64,000 nucleotides of DNA, taken from positions 1 through 64,000 of the forward strand of contig WEDG01004286.1 in the NCBI GenBank assembly GCA_017591395.1, written 5' to 3'. The stretch comes from Schistocephalus solidus (Eukaryota > Platyhelminthes > Cestoda > Diphyllobothriidea > Diphyllobothriidae). The notes under the pieces are model-generated. The model was not told where the DNA came from and ran no database searches. It saw nothing but the letters and a program-made list of their open reading frames with translations. Positions 22,401 through 35,370 of the stretch are shown here, in pieces (within the stretch, counting starts at the first letter, position 1; the number at the start of each line of letters is the position of its first letter). A program made the position numbers and the translations under genes.

Positions 22401-25369
22401 TTTATGCAATGAAAACGTCCAGTGAACTCGTCTACTTATAAGAAATATTTCACTTGTGGTTTGGTTGACCGTGCTCATTTAGAGACCAGGGCAACAACAA
22501 AAACATTATAACTAGCTATCGGGAAGTTTGAAAAACCATCAAATTATTTCAATCTCCTCCAATTGGTTAAATTGTAATTGCATGAAACGGGTCAATCTCT
22601 ATGAAATGAAATAACAGACTGATTAATGACTACAAAGGCTAATTAATGACTACAACTTCGAAAACAAAAAGGATTTGGTTTAAACTTTCGTGAATGAATG
22701 CATTTAATCTCAGTTTGACTCTACTGCCGACTGTTTGGACATACGAATCATACCAAAACGGGAATAAGTGACGCACTAAGCATTCCGTAAACCTTAAAAT
22801 AATCACTTGTATATCGTACTTATTACAAATTCGATTATGGTTTGAAGGCTTACAATGCTTTTCATTTTTCGTATATTCCAGAGGAAACGGACGTCCAACG
22901 GTTCTATCACCTACGATAAAAGAAGAACGATCCACAAGGTGGTATTTTCATTAAAGTTTAAAACGGTTTTATTTAAGTTATGTATTTATATAAGCATATG
23001 TTATGTTTGCGTTGTTCAACTTAAGATAAAAGTGCTCAAAATTTCACCACTGAGCATTTAAATTAGCATTAGATAATGCAAAATACGCGTGAATCAAGTG
23101 GTTCTCACTCACCATTTTATTTAGTGTCTTGCTCAATCCACACAGTGTAAAGGTCGTCAGATGCAGCTGAATATTACTTGTATGCTGCGTAGTTTCTGTA
23201 GTAACTCTAGGAGGCAGTTGCTGGTAGAAAATAAGAAAAACGTAGAACACTCACAATGAGTACAGAATTTATAGCTTGTGCAATTTATCCAAACCTTAAC
23301 CCGAAAGGCTACAATATCAACCTGTGAAACTCCCTGAGATATTCGAGATGGACCCATATTAAGGATGCTTTGTCTCCTATAGCCCTCCTTAAGGTTCCGG
23401 TAGCCGTTTACTTTTGGAATGAAACACTGATAGATTATTGTGAATTAGTTTGAACTGCAAGGTTTTCGATGTGCGCTATTTTCAGCTACAGTCACGTATG
23501 TATCTCACGTAAATAAGGGCAGTATTCATCATCAAATCTGAAATTTACTTTAAGTTTAAATCACCCTTATTTTCCCGTGAGATCCAGGCATGCTGTGTGT
23601 TTGAAGCAAGGGAGTCCTGGAGAAGCGCATACTGCTCACTTTGAACTGATTTTTGCGTCTCATGTAAGCGTTCTGAGTAGGCGATGGTGGCTGCGCAAAG
23701 TGGATGTAAATATCTCAAAGATCAGTGTCCTTTCATATGCAGCCTTAAGTACTTAGTTTAATGCATTATTCAATGTGATTTTCGCATGGTAATTAGTAAC
23801 ATAACGCTGATGAACACTCCTCACGCAACCGCTGCTCCTAGCAACGTGACAGCTAGTTAAAATACAGAATATGACGTTGAGGATTTGCAATAGTCCATTC
23901 TCGGTAAAAAAATGGATTATTTTTCAATAAGTCAGCAAAAAACTGAAGACCCGGAACGCTGTATTTAAAACTACTTACTTTATTCAATATAGAGAGCATC
24001 ATCTTCAATTTTTTACATCCGATCTCTGTTCATAAACTTTGCTTGCCTTCTGTTTATTAGGCAAGACTGCGCCTTGCTCTCGACCAGTATCTCCAGGGTG
24101 AGGATTTGTTCCGCAGCTGTCGGTTATTTATAAGGTGTTGGAAGTAGATTGAAAAGCTCAGAAGGAGACGGAGGTTTCCTTTTCGTCATGTTTTATTGAA
24201 AACAGGTCGCTTTTTCGGTCAAAAGGGGTCGACTCCACATCTTCAACTTTAAATTCGGCTTTTGACCTGGATTTCATATAGCCAGCAATTGCGATCAGTT
24301 GAGCAGTGTTTAACTGGCATAATGTAACTGCTCGGCATGCGAAAATAACGTGGAGGAACCTTGGTAAACCTTAAAATTCTGTTTTGGCTGATATTTCGCA
24401 ACGAACTTGGTGGCACCCTTCAGAGTCTGCTAATGCCATAGCAGCGGATGATTTTGTGGGTGCATATATGATATCCACGAAGGAGGAATGTTAAATCGAT
24501 TAATCGTCAAATACATCTGTAAACACCACATTCACTGCCTACGTTTGTATAACGCGCAAGTATGCTGTTAGTTAATTTTGAGCAGCCTTCATTTTGAATT
24601 ACGCGCAACGACGATAGAATGCAGAACATTAAGCTATAATTTAACTATGGGCATGAGTTGTCATGAATGCATTTACAGTCTCAGAAGGGAAGAATGCTGA
24701 TAAAAAATTGAGAGGCATAAACTACGACGGGATTCGAGAAATGATCACAAGGAAAAATGAAAAATCCGTGAATTATTAGAACTCGTAGGGGTCGATAGCA
24801 GTGGTCGCTGCAACTTCGCTATCGCTGACTGTGCAGAAATAAAATACGTAAGGGGTATCGTTTTTTTAGCTTTATGAAGTTTCAGCGCTAAATTCAAACG
24901 TGTAATGGCTTCTGAGACCTGGAAATTAGGTAGCTAGGACAATTACAGAACAATGTGTCCGTAATTTCCTGAACTGACATCCGTTGATTGAAGTGCTGTG
25001 CATTGTTCGCTATTCCAGGGGCAAAAACGAGAACGGCGACACGTAGTGGAAGTCTTAAGGAAACGGAATTTTAGACTGAAATGCTCACTTGCAGGAGCAG
25101 ATGGTCGTCAGTTGAGGAAAATACAGTTTTTAATTACCTTGTCTGTTGAAGTGTTTAACATTGAACTTGGTGTTTTCCGACGTGGTTTGATTTCCACCAC
25201 TCTGATGTTCGTCCGTTCCATTTGTATTTTTTATTGGAATGCAGATTAAGGTAAGTCATTTGTCAGTTCCTCCAGTGCAGCGCTTTGTTTATCGGAAGAA
25301 TTCATTCGTCCTTTCTTTTTTTCGTCTGGAACGTAAACGTATTCGGGCGAACTTCAGATCTACTTTAAA
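22401..25369. other. No gene recognised
   Basis: AT-rich sequence with scattered short ORFs; the longest is 98 codons (22639-22935, minus) without motifs. A minus-strand stretch around 24170-24300 translates as AGYMKSRSKAEFKVEDV and onward, with a protein-like composition for about 40 codons, but I cannot assign it. Nothing here is firm. Confidence 0.45.
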
Positions 25370-26880
25370 GAAGGAATAAGATGTGGAATCGGGAAGTGGC
25401 AAGCACTTGCAAGAGGACAAACGATGAAGGGGATGTCTGCAAGCGTGGGGCAAACTGACTCTGAAAGATCTATGAGCTGACCATACTGCAGAGCGCTTTG
25501 GAACATCCCAAGACCCTATTCGTTTACAAACACAATAACCGAAGCAAGCATGACCTGATTCCAACATTTGTGGTTCCAAAATGATGTACTGGAGAAGGAT
25601 GACCTAACAAAAGAATAAGTACTCTCTAGCGTTTTCAACCGGTATTCACTCATGAAACAAATCCTCCTTTGCTCCCCTACCCACGGCAGGTACAACACTT
25701 GGAAACCTTTCCACTATAAAATAATCTTAACTTCTCACTCAAACTGACAAGGACAGAATAATTCCACCTGAAGTCTATCATGTCGCCCTGTGCAGATAGA
25801 ATGCATCCAAATTCATTTCGTGAATTGGTTGATGTACTCTGTGAGCCAGTGTCGATGACATTCTAAAAGTACATGGAATGTGAACATCCCCTTATAGCCC
25901 CAGTCCACCAAGAAGCGTCCAAGCTGGAGTCGGAAAATTATTGCCCATTAGCTTTACCTTCATTTTTTTCAAGGTCATGGAACAACTTATGAAGGGACAT
26001 GCCATAAAATTATGTGGAGCAGACAAAAATATAAAATGCTGTGCAGCATAATAATTGACCTGGTCTCTCCTGTCTTACCATTGGTCTTTACTTGAAATAA
26101 AAATGGACGAAAGCCATAGATCAAGGCCATCCATTTGATTGAATGTTCTTTGACTTCATGAAGTCATGTTATAGCCTACCTCATGGGCGACCGTTACATA
26201 ACATTTAGCAATTTGATATCCAGGTTAAGTTTTTCAGATGTAGCAAACGTAACCTGTCATACAGACTGTAAAGTTTAATTTTTGGCATTGCAAAATCCGA
26301 GTTGGTTCCAAAAGAAAGTGGTGCTACGCAGGGTATAGTCTAAGGTCCTCTTCTGTTCCTCATTTATTTAAATGACTGCATCGATCAAGTTGACTGTGAT
26401 TCCGTCATGTTTGTAGATAAGATCAAAGTCTGAAAGACCATTAGCTCTGTTGACGACGCGCAGAAAGTCTCAGAAAGTGTTTAACAAATTTGCTGTTTTG
26501 TCCAGCAAGCGGCTTCTGACGTTTCATATACACAAACTTGTTGTCTTACGCTTTGACATCTAGGATAAGACTTTTCCCTAAACACCAGTTCTATCTGAAT
26601 AGACTTCTGCTTAAAAAATTGGATACGCAACAAGATATAGGTATTAGGACAGCTCTAAACCTTATCTCCTCCGGATACTCATAATGAGCCGTTCAAAAGG
26701 CGACAAGCATTGTTTACGGGATCAGGCGTGTTTTCATTTATTTTCTTCCCACACTGTTTTCACGGATCTTCAGTACTTTCGTTAGATTGCATTTATAATA
26801 CGGTATGCCAGTTATGATGACCTGGATAGAGAAAGCCAGTGACCACATTGAGTAGTTGCAAAGACACTATTGGTTGGCAG
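25370..26880 (+). pseudogene. LINE relic: linker, RT core and C-terminus
   Basis: In shifting plus frames: a linker with ALEHPKTLFVYKHNNRSKHD (about 25490-25550), PPEVYHVALC (25765-25795), CPLALP preceded by KLESENY (25920-25955), FFKVMEQLMKGHA (25965-26010), GPLLFLIYLNDCIDQVDCDS (26340-26400) and a degraded catalytic box FVDK (about 26408-26420). KATSIVYGIRRVF (about 26700-26740) and AFIIRYASYDDLDRE (26790-26840) follow. The order matches CR1/Jockey LINE ORF2. Loss of the second Asp and many stops make it dead. It ends where the minus-strand LINE tail begins at about 26889. Confidence 0.65.
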
Positions 26881-26888
26881 TGTTATAA

Positions 26889-27530
26889 AAATATTAAGTT
26901 GTATTTAGTGCCATTTCGCAGGCATTATCAGACACACTATGCAGTGGGGATCAGGCTGACAGTGAAAAATCTCCGGAATATATATTACTAAGAGTTTTTT
27001 TGTTAATTATGTTATTAAGGAGAGCAAACTGCTGCCTGTGTGATGATAGTTGTTCACATAAGGGAAGGACTAACACAAAGTGCAGTGTGTTTGCAGTCTC
27101 TGTGTTTTTAAGAACCCGTATTCTTCTCCAGGTAAGAGTGCATCCGTGGATGGTTGCTTGCTATCTACGAAGAAGTAACCGGCTGCAGGCTGCAGATACG
27201 GCACCATGCCCTCAAAATTAAGACCTGGCATCAGGCTCAGATGCCGCGCACTCTATCGAACCTGCAAACATATTCTACCTTGTTGGCACCCAGAATTCTT
27301 GGAACCTGTTCTGAATGCAAAAACAAGCATCAATTCCCTTAAACAGAAAATCACCACAGGATTTTTGTTATTCTGGGGTAGTTTATTCCAAAAGGCTATG
27401 GCGTTTATCAAAAAGAGCTGATGATACTTTACTACGTGAGCTTATGGAAGAAATAAACAGGCATTATGATGACTACTGCGTCGAGAGTGGTCAAGCTGTC
27501 TCAAAGTGTTAAGGGGATTAAATGTTCGAC
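26889..27530 (-). pseudogene. LINE 3' part (C-terminus and tail)
   Basis: Same orientation and layout as 61735-62390: the tail stem AATGCC/GGCACT near 26908-26930, the CACTGTCAGCC-like block near 26955-26970, and further up the minus-strand translation IDACFCIQNRFQEFWVPTR (about 27280-27335), matching FFAFRTVSKNSGHRHG of the LINE at 62013-62912. The last 250 bp also match (GGCATTATGATGACTACTG near 27461 against 62315-62335). It is 5'-truncated at about 27530. Confidence 0.65.
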
Positions 27531-28149
27531 AAAATATTACGCAAAGAAGGTACGCAGGATGAAAAAAATATATTAAACCGGTTAAGAGACAACTGCAAAT
27601 TATTTTCCTCTGAAAATTAAGTATACTTCTAAAAGTTCAACTCGGTTTTAGAATTAAGCTTTAGCTTCCGTCCTTTTTACGTAATTCTGTTAAAACACTT
27701 TTTGAGGCTATGTCGGGTTAAACAGTTCAAAACTGTATGTTCCTACCTATTTTTAAATAACATAACCACAGGTGTGTGCAGTTGATAAAGAGTTACAAAT
27801 AAAAATAATTATTAATGATTACGCTAATAGTTCCGATAGGAAACGAAGAAAACTGTTTTAATTTCGGCACTTTACTTATCTTCGAATTTAAACGAACCGC
27901 CTTCGAGCTTGACCTTGACTTCGTTGATAACACGTTGATTGCTGATAGTTACAAAGTTTTCTAGTCCAGAATATTTATTGAAAAATTCTACAGATACCCT
28001 TCAGACCATGTGGAATTGAACTAATGCCACACTCGAAACTTTGACTTGTTCCTTATAGGACATCGCCGTAACATTTGACGGTTTCGTCAATGTCATTTTT
28101 CCTGGACAATTAGGCTTCGCTGTTAGTATTGTAAAGGAAGATGCTTATG
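27531..28149. other. No gene recognised
   Basis: About 620 bp of AT-rich sequence without an ORF over 60 codons or a recognised repeat. A LINE fingers region begins at about 28150; some of the upstream sequence (28070-28150) may belong to it but is too decayed to call. Confidence 0.45.
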
Positions 28150-28665
28150 ATATTTTCCCGTCAATACTTTGTCATATATCTAATGTAGCTCTGAAAAATG
28201 AAACATTTCGAAGTTTGTCGAAGAAATCACACATTCTGCGACCTTTGAAGATATTCGAGAGCTTAATCAACGATAAGATGAGGTACCAATTAACCGATAA
28301 TAACCTGTGGAGTGCAGCTTGGCATGGGTTTCTCAGAAGAGGATCTTGGAAACCTGCCAAACCTCTTACTTAGGGCATGATCTACAATCTAGGGAAGATG
28401 GCTGTACACTTTGCATCATTTATATCGATTTCAATAAGGCTTTTTATCGTTTTAACCATGCTATTATTCTTTTGCAAATATCTTCATAAGTCTCTCGCCT
28501 TAACGTCGTGTATACGCAATGAAGCTGCGCATATAAATGTCCAGGCAAAACCTCCACTCTGAATTCTTTACACCATGGGTAGTAAAACATTGGAATGATC
28601 TCCCATAATCAGTTCTTAGAGGAGACACCCCTATAATGTTAAAAGAATCCTTTGGATAATTTATG
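28150..28665 (+). pseudogene. LINE RT relic with internal deletion
   Basis: Plus-strand frames give KIFESLINDKMRYQLTDNN and LWSAAWHGFLRRGS (about 28240-28345, the fingers block usually ending QHGF.rgrS), then motif A IYIDFNKAFYRFNHAII (28418-28470). The sequence then jumps to a C-terminal block, FFTPWVVKHWNDLP (28563-28605) and LRGDTPIMLKESFG (28615-28657), corresponding to the FSQRVI.EWNKLP region of 61266-61544. The polymerase box and palm are missing, so an internal deletion of roughly 1 kb is inferred. Confidence 0.6.
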
Positions 28666-28674
28666 TATCTGTTG

Positions 28675-29095
28675 TCATTCATCGGCGATCTGAACCAGTT
28701 TCGCAGAGGCTTGAGCAGCTGGTCTGTAGCTCGTACCACCTAAAGTTCTGGTCCAGATACGTCGACAGCTCGTTCGTCATAATCTAGAGGAGTGACATGC
28801 AGGCTTTCAGGTCATTGTTGAATTTAATCTTTCCTGACATCGTTTACCATGGAGGATAAAGTCAACAATCAGTTGCCCTTCCTTGACACCCAATGTACAC
28901 AGCTGGCAGATGGTAAGATAAGGACAACGGTCCATCTCCGAAGCAACTGCCCTGTTGACCACTACCGCAGTTGTGTCAGAAGCTTCTTCCAACGTATTCA
29001 AACAGAAGGCAGCGGCGAGAGTGGGACATACGAGGAGGTAAAGCACTTACATGCAGTGGTGTACAGAAGCTGCACATTTTCTTCTTGCCAGCCTA
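28675..29095 (+). pseudogene. Penelope-like element RT relic
   Basis: The frame around 28700-28790 reads QRLEQLVCSSYHLKFW and SRYVDSSFVII, with the catalytic YVDD degraded to YVDS at 28758-28769. SDMQAFRSLLNLIFPDIVY follows (28790-28850), and the ORF at 28849-29112 starts MEDKVNNQLPFLDTQ and continues to VEHYRSCVRSFFQR-like sequence (28960-29000). This order, YVDD then FPDI then NQLPFLD, is that of PLE RTs. A segment between KIRTTV and the HYRSCVR block is shorter than in typical PLEs. No endonuclease follows. It abuts a LINE relic at 28665. Confidence 0.75.
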
Positions 29096-29240
29096 CTGAG
29101 CGGCTCGTATAATGGCTGTGTGCATGGACGTGAAAAAAAAACAACTCAAAGCATTTTCTTACTTTAAGTTCCCGTCTTTGTGCGATTTTCCTGTGAGTAA
29201 CATGGGCCTGTCGTAGAAACAAATGCTTGAAATGTCATGT

Positions 29241-29618
29241 GTATTTAAATATTCCTATTCACAGAGGTATAATTAGAAAATAATTTCAATGCGTTTCGGA
29301 CTACGAAACGTACATTGCTGTAATATTTTCCCTATGCAGAATGTAAAAAACACAGTACTATTAGAACAAATGCCCAATAAAGTTTAACTTTCATGCCAAA
29401 AAGAAGGCCAAAAGTCTTCAGCTGCATTCAAGTATCTGGTGGATATTGACAATGTTCATTTAAGCCTGACATTAAGACCTCTGTAAATGGCATTTTAATC
29501 GATATTAATAACCATGTATTACTTGTCTTAGTGCAGTAAGTCTGAGAACTCCTGACCATTTTTTCGCAAAAACGAATACCTATGGTTTATCTCAAGTTGA
29601 AATGGGATACTTATTGTC
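29241..29618 (+). repeat. Interspersed repeat, copy without Gypsy insertion
   Basis: This block is similar to 44822-45240. Shared landmarks are TTTAAATATTCCTAT, the CTTCAG.TGCATTCAAGTATC block near 29418, CCTGACATTAAGA and AATACCTATGGTTTATCT near 29577. In the other copy the similarity stops at 45247, exactly where the Gypsy LTR begins, while here it runs past GAAATGGGATACT into different sequence. I read both as copies of an old repeat of unknown type, the second being the target of the Gypsy insertion. Confidence 0.55.
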
Positions 29619-29847
29619 TCCTAAATTTGTTTGTTGATGCATGTGGCGAAAAACTTAAGAAAAAGGACTCATGCCATTCTATTGTCTCCATCTTTCACAA
29701 TTTAAAAGTGAGCTTTTTCAGGACAGAATCATGCACTAGAGATTTGAATGCTTCTCCCTGGCGCTGGCTATTGCGACTGAACCTGGAACGTACACCGCAA
29801 GTTGTTTAGTCTAGCTTTCACATCACCACACCTGTTTCCGCCCAGTT

Positions 29848-30267
29848 ATGTGTTACTTTGAGCGTAAAACTGTCATCTTCAGTGTACAGACCTGCACGAG
29901 ATATCAACAAACCTTCATGAAGCCGCTACGATACGAGTCTATACAGGAAGGGCTCTTCACAGGCGCCAGTGTAACCAAAGTGCACGCACAATGTCTGTCA
30001 ACGTTCTCATTCACACACTTCTTTCTTTTCGGGATTCGACAATCATTTAATTCATCCACATATCCCTATTGTTATTTGTGTAAAACATGTGGCAAACCGG
30101 GATCTCGTGAATTTGTGCATAATAATTTTACAACATTGAAGCACAATAGGCTTTTTGAACAGCAGGGTAAATTCCTTTGGCAACAGAAATCAGAAGGTCA
30201 GTGTAATCTTAAAACACAACAGGAAGATACTACGCAAGTGAATTCAGAACTCCACAATATGTTATAG
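29848..30267 (+). CDS. Hypothetical 139-codon ORF
   Basis: The longest single plus-strand frame outside retroelements. It encodes a mixed protein with a CYLCKTCGKPGS segment that loosely resembles a zinc-binding knuckle but lacks a second Cys/His pair at proper spacing. I do not recognise it. There is no supporting repeat copy, promoter or splice pattern in the window. A chance ORF in AT-rich DNA is quite possible. Confidence 0.15.
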   Translation: MCYFERKTVIFSVQTCTRYQQTFMKPLRYESIQEGLFTGASVTKVHAQCLSTFSFTHFFLFGIRQSFNSSTYPYCYLCKTCGKPGSREFVHNNFTTLKHNRLFEQQGKFLWQQKSEGQCNLKTQQEDTTQVNSELHNML

Positions 30268-33200
30268 GTGGGTTTAGTAGATACAACAGGAAACACTGTT
30301 GAGTGCTTCAAGAATATCACATTTAAATGAACTATCATAGGGGTGAAATCGTATTGACAGAGATCAGTTTAAATGGCAGGGAGCGAAAACAGGGCAGTTG
30401 GCAAAATATGTATAAATTATCACGTTTGCATTGTGCGACATGCCTCAGAACAGTGTTTCGTGAATTCGCATATGAGAAAATATAATTGAATACAGGGTCT
30501 TCACGTATGCATTTCGGAAAAGAAAAAGGGTTCGTTAACGTCTTAGAGATGCAGAGAATGGTTTATTCATCAAACTATGTACACGTATTTTCTATAAACG
30601 TTTGCAATTTTAACGGTAAAATTAGCAGCCTGATTGTCAAAATTCGAAAAAAGTCAAACATGCTTTTTTATACGTTTAATTATTTACTTCAGACATTGTT
30701 ATCAAAATTCTAAAAGAGGTTTTTGTGAGTGAGGCAAAGAAATGCTGAGTTTGGAAGATATTGCTGGACTTCGAAATACAATTCGTGTAATTTAGACAGC
30801 GTCATTTATGCGGTGTGTGCTGCAGCATGTTCAAACACAAGAACAGGTATCGATCGTTTGACCAATCAAGGATGTTATCTGCTTACTTTTCAATCATTAA
30901 GCCCTACTGTTAACCAAACTCATCGACCATGCTTGGTGTGCCAGGTTCCATAAAATCAGAATGGATCACATTTGTGTCAAACTATAAATCCTTTACCATC
31001 CGATTATTTTGATGAATACTGCGCTGTGGGCTGCCTTTTTCTGACAGGCCTTTTTTTCAAAAAACTGAGTAGAATGTTCACCGTTCATTTTTTTTCCATT
31101 TCTCATCAAACTTCACAGTAGGATTTAAAAATGAACCATTTTTGTGATAATGTTTGCTTGGTAATTGATCTGCACTTTGAGATGGAGCTACTTGGATGGT
31201 AACTTCCAGTTTGTCATTAAGCACGTTTGACTCTGGCTGCCCGCAGGGCTCATTCGAGAATTTACTTACCAGAACGAATGTTTGCTTACTTATTCTTAAC
31301 TGTCTGCTGTATGGTTCTATTGAAGCAAAGTATACCATTTATATACTTAACTGTCTGCTATGCTTTATTTTTTACCTATGAAATAACAATTCTTAGTTGT
31401 ACGAATTTCTGACTTTTCCATCTTAGAATATGAACAATAAAAGCGCAAATTGATTTTGAATGTGAAAATACCTGCGGCACGCGCTGGCAAAAAAAAGTTA
31501 TTCTTGTGCAAAATAAGAAGCTGCTTTATTTGACCATATGCCTCAATACAAGCTTCAGGCATTGCAACCCGATAGTTGGAAGGTGCACATCTTAGTTCAA
31601 TTCTTATGATGGCATTTATTTTTCAGAAACTCCCCGCTGGCTAAACGACAAAAATGCAGATTGAAGTAGTTATTATGAGTTTCGCTATCGGTTAGTTCCC
31701 TTTTTTCCATATCTGCATTGGCATTCTGGGTAATATGGAACGTAGCAAACAAAAGAATAAGCTAATCCCTTTTTATAGCTTCGTTGACGAAACTCTTGCA
31801 ATTGCCAGTATAGCTGTCGACCATTGTTCTCTTAAACACTGTAAATCAGACGCCTTCATCGATCCAGCTCAAATTAGAAATTAAAACACTTAGCTTGCTT
31901 TCTTTGACGACCTTTTTAAGTATAAAAAAGGCACCGTAATGTCGAGAGAGCCCTCTGTTCGAAGAAATATGGGACTGTTTTTCGGTTAGAAACATGTCTG
32001 CATTCTTCTAAGAATTTTGAATTCTTACTGAATTTCATCATCAGAAACAAAAACCCAATAAAGTGCGCAACAGTTAAGAAAGTAAGGGCCAATAATTTAT
32101 CCTAAGCGCATGTTCTGAGATTACAACACAGGGCTTTGAATGCCGATATTAGATCGGTATGTCAATTAACTGAGTTCTATTACGAAGCTGAGGCTTGCAT
32201 GAGGATGGAATCCCGCAAAGCCTGAAATATTACACGAATAAAAACAGGATCCTGACAGGTGAACAGCCTCCACCTTCTTTACTTATACGTTAGCCTCAAT
32301 TCGTGAAATCCTGCTCAAAACGACATAAGGGCTCCAAAACACACAATCGTATCCGTAAGCAGGCAAAATGGGCTAACTATGTGTTTCGTGGGAAATGATA
32401 GCAATGATAATTGAACTCCCGACCACCAGGAATGTCAGCCATTTATTTAATTTTAAAATCCCATGATGCATTTCACTCTCTGCCAATTCTTCTATCAGCC
32501 TCTCCGAGGTGGCATGTGAGTCTCGAGAGAGAGCCGCAAGGCTGAGATGGACTATTTATTTCCGTTAGCGAACCGTGAGCGTTAATCAAGGAATGCATTG
32601 CACTCTCTGACTGCTATGTTGTACAGTCGATTAAGCGGCAAAATATATTATGGATTAATTTTCCTGTGAGCAACATGCCCAACCAGGTCAACGCAATCAT
32701 TAGTACGAAGGGTAAATGCTTTTATTTGGAGATCACTATATGCATAGAACTACGTAAAATTTAATTGCTTTCAATGCATCCTTTGGTAATTTAAGTGTAG
32801 GTATTGAGCATATCTGCTTACTGGTTGCCAAAAAATCACTGGTGTCTGCCCTTGTGGGGATCAAGAACGTTTGCAAATACATCTTTTTCCCTTCATAGCG
32901 AATAACGCGCCGACAAAAATGGAAATTTGTAGCGTCGATATCTCGTCTGTGCAAATCGATACTTATGAGGTTATCTTCTAATCATAAAACTAATTCGCTA
33001 AATGCGAAATTACCCTGTACATGTCCTTGTTCCCTTTTTCTTAATTTACGGCTGCCTAGTGCGATATATTTCCCTTACTATAATACCTGAGCCTATAGCA
33101 AAAGCACACACCATGTACTAGCTGTAATTTCTACCTCTACCGCCATTTCCTGAGAGTTCTTCGAAGAAATTGAAGAATGAAACCTGATCTTCATGTTTTC

Positions 33201-34784
33201 TTTTTAGCAATTCCAGTTTTCTTTTATATAAAGCAAACAGAAGTCAATTTGCTGATGGATAAATCAATGTTTCTTTTTCAATAAGGCTTCTGGAAAATCA
33301 ATAATTTTTTACAGAAACTGCCTATATTGTTCAGCGGGCATCTTCTATTTTCCCCCCTCCGTTGCATCATCTCGACCACTTGAAAACCTGCGCAACATTT
33401 ATCAGCCTTCTTTCTTCTTCGCTCGGCAGGAACATGAATGTTGCATCACTTCCAATGCCACCTGTCAGGGTGAACGTCTGGGGCGTGGTGTACATTCTTC
33501 CAGTGACTCTCATGAGCATGCATTGGTAGCTGTGATTTAGCTCTATAAATTTTAAGGCCAGCTAAATACTACTGCCCATCAGCCTCTTTCCATCAGTTCT
33601 TTAAAATTTGATTTTGACTTACCATAAGGCCTCACTCAGTAACTGCATCACACTTTAGGGTTCAAGATCAGAAAAAGGTTTTATTTCTGCATTTAATATT
33701 AAATCCTAAAAAAGGAATCCTTCTACACTAAAAGATGTGGCATCATGCAAATTTTATTCACAAATGACAACGTAAAATAAATGGATCGATAAGGGCATGC
33801 TATGCTAAAAGATACGTTCATGAAAAATAAAATAAAAAGTTAGCAGCATTTTCTACCGGGTTACCTTTATGTATTCGTCAAATTCAAAAATTAGCTTATC
33901 CGAGAAATCGGGGTAAGGACTAATTGTTTTTAAGAATTGTACACGGGGTGGATCTGTAAATGAATAAAATCATGTAATTATGAAAATTAACCAGTTTGTG
34001 CACCAGCAAATGAAATTAAATATGTTTGGTTATTTTTCAAATGCTGAGTACCTCGTATCCATACGTCATCTTCCACCATAACAATCGCAATTGTAGGTAC
34101 GTCTGGATTTTCCGAAATAAGTGTGATGGCCACGTATTCGTTTTTGAAATTTCCCGATAGCTGAACACTGCGTTTTACTGTGAATGTAAAACAGCGCCTA
34201 AGCGTCCAACATATCTTGTTATTGCAAGCATAAACAAATGACTTAGGATTTTACGTACCAGCCGGATTTAAAAAGTTCCATATTATTAATAAACAATATT
34301 TTAGAAGAGGGAGAATGGGATTATTTTAACTTTCCTTTATCCGCGAGATATCCAGTTAAAAATACTCTGTACATGCTCATGCCAAATGTTTTTTGCACAA
34401 TATTTATCGTGAAAACAGGCGTTTAGTCGCTGTCTTACGTTAATTACTTCAATAAGCAGCCTTTTACTTTGGCAGAAATATGGAAAAACCATGTGTGTCT
34501 TTAAGCACTTACGTGGATGTATATGAATAAATGGCTGAAGAGATGTACGGGAATGTTCTGACGTGCCCGTACCCCAGAATGTGTGAAATGTTACCTATTT
34601 GAATTGGACACGCAAGAATTTGAAAATGTTAGTAGTGAGAGAAATCAGAGAAAACATTTGTGTTTGACATATTGAACTCGAAGCAGAAACGCCAGCAAAA
34701 ACTTCGTAGTCCGTTTCCTATTTTGAAAGTCACTATATGCACATTAATCTCTATTAAAATAGCTTGAATCAAGGAGAACTGATA
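30268..34784. other. No gene recognised
   Basis: About 4.5 kb of AT-rich sequence. The longest frames are 86 codons (31078-31338, minus; it contains a perfect GTAAGTAA donor-like site near 31262) and 75 codons (30486-30713, plus). No RT, integrase or transposase motif was found. A short block near 32660 (TTTTCCTGTGAGCAACATG) resembles 29190-29208, so scraps of an interspersed repeat are present. Confidence 0.45.
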
Positions 34785-35370
34785 AACATACCCGGTTCAG
34801 CAGACGCAAAGGCAACATAAATCACCCAGATTACGAACGAGATTGAAATTTGCTTTGCTTAACGTGAAAATAATAAAAGACACTGGTTACCATATTCTAA
34901 ATATTTTAAATTGAGATCTAAGTTATCAAGGGTTACAACGGCCTCTATCTGACGATAATGCGTTGATGAAAAAATTTTCAGCTCTGTGGAATCCGTTATA
35001 AGGTGTAGTCATTCTCAACCTTCATCCAATGGTAGTCTCTATTGAAGATATTAGTTGAGAGATATCTAGTAAGAAATGGAGTTTAAACGAATGCACGTTC
35101 TTTTCTTTGTAGTAAGTGACCCCACACATATGGTAAAATAAAGAATCGAAAGATTTTTATACGGGTATTTGTGCCTATAAGATGTAGACTTGCTTGCGTG
35201 ATGTTTACGCAACTGCTGCCAACTGTGAGACAAATTGCCAGAAATCCTCTCAGCATTAAACGAACGTTATTGACCTTTCACTATGTCCGTATAAAAAATT
35301 AAATGGCAATGCATCTTTTAAATTTGGGATTAAACTAACACGTACAAATGGGAAGCCAATAAATATTTTA
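34785..35370 (+). repeat. Old diverged copy of 38970-39485
   Basis: Shared landmarks are CAGACGCAAAGGCAACATAA (34801), TTTTCAGCTC (34976), the TTCATC.AATGGTAGTC block (35022), ACGGGTATTT.TGCCT (35161) and TGTTTACGCA (35201). Matches are interrupted by many substitutions and indels, so this duplication is much older than the 38044/48925 one. Confidence 0.6.

Noticed and set aside
31078..31338. 86-codon minus ORF with an internal perfect splice donor-like GTAAGTAA
   Set aside because: No matching acceptor or second exon can be shown, and composition alone does not support a gene.
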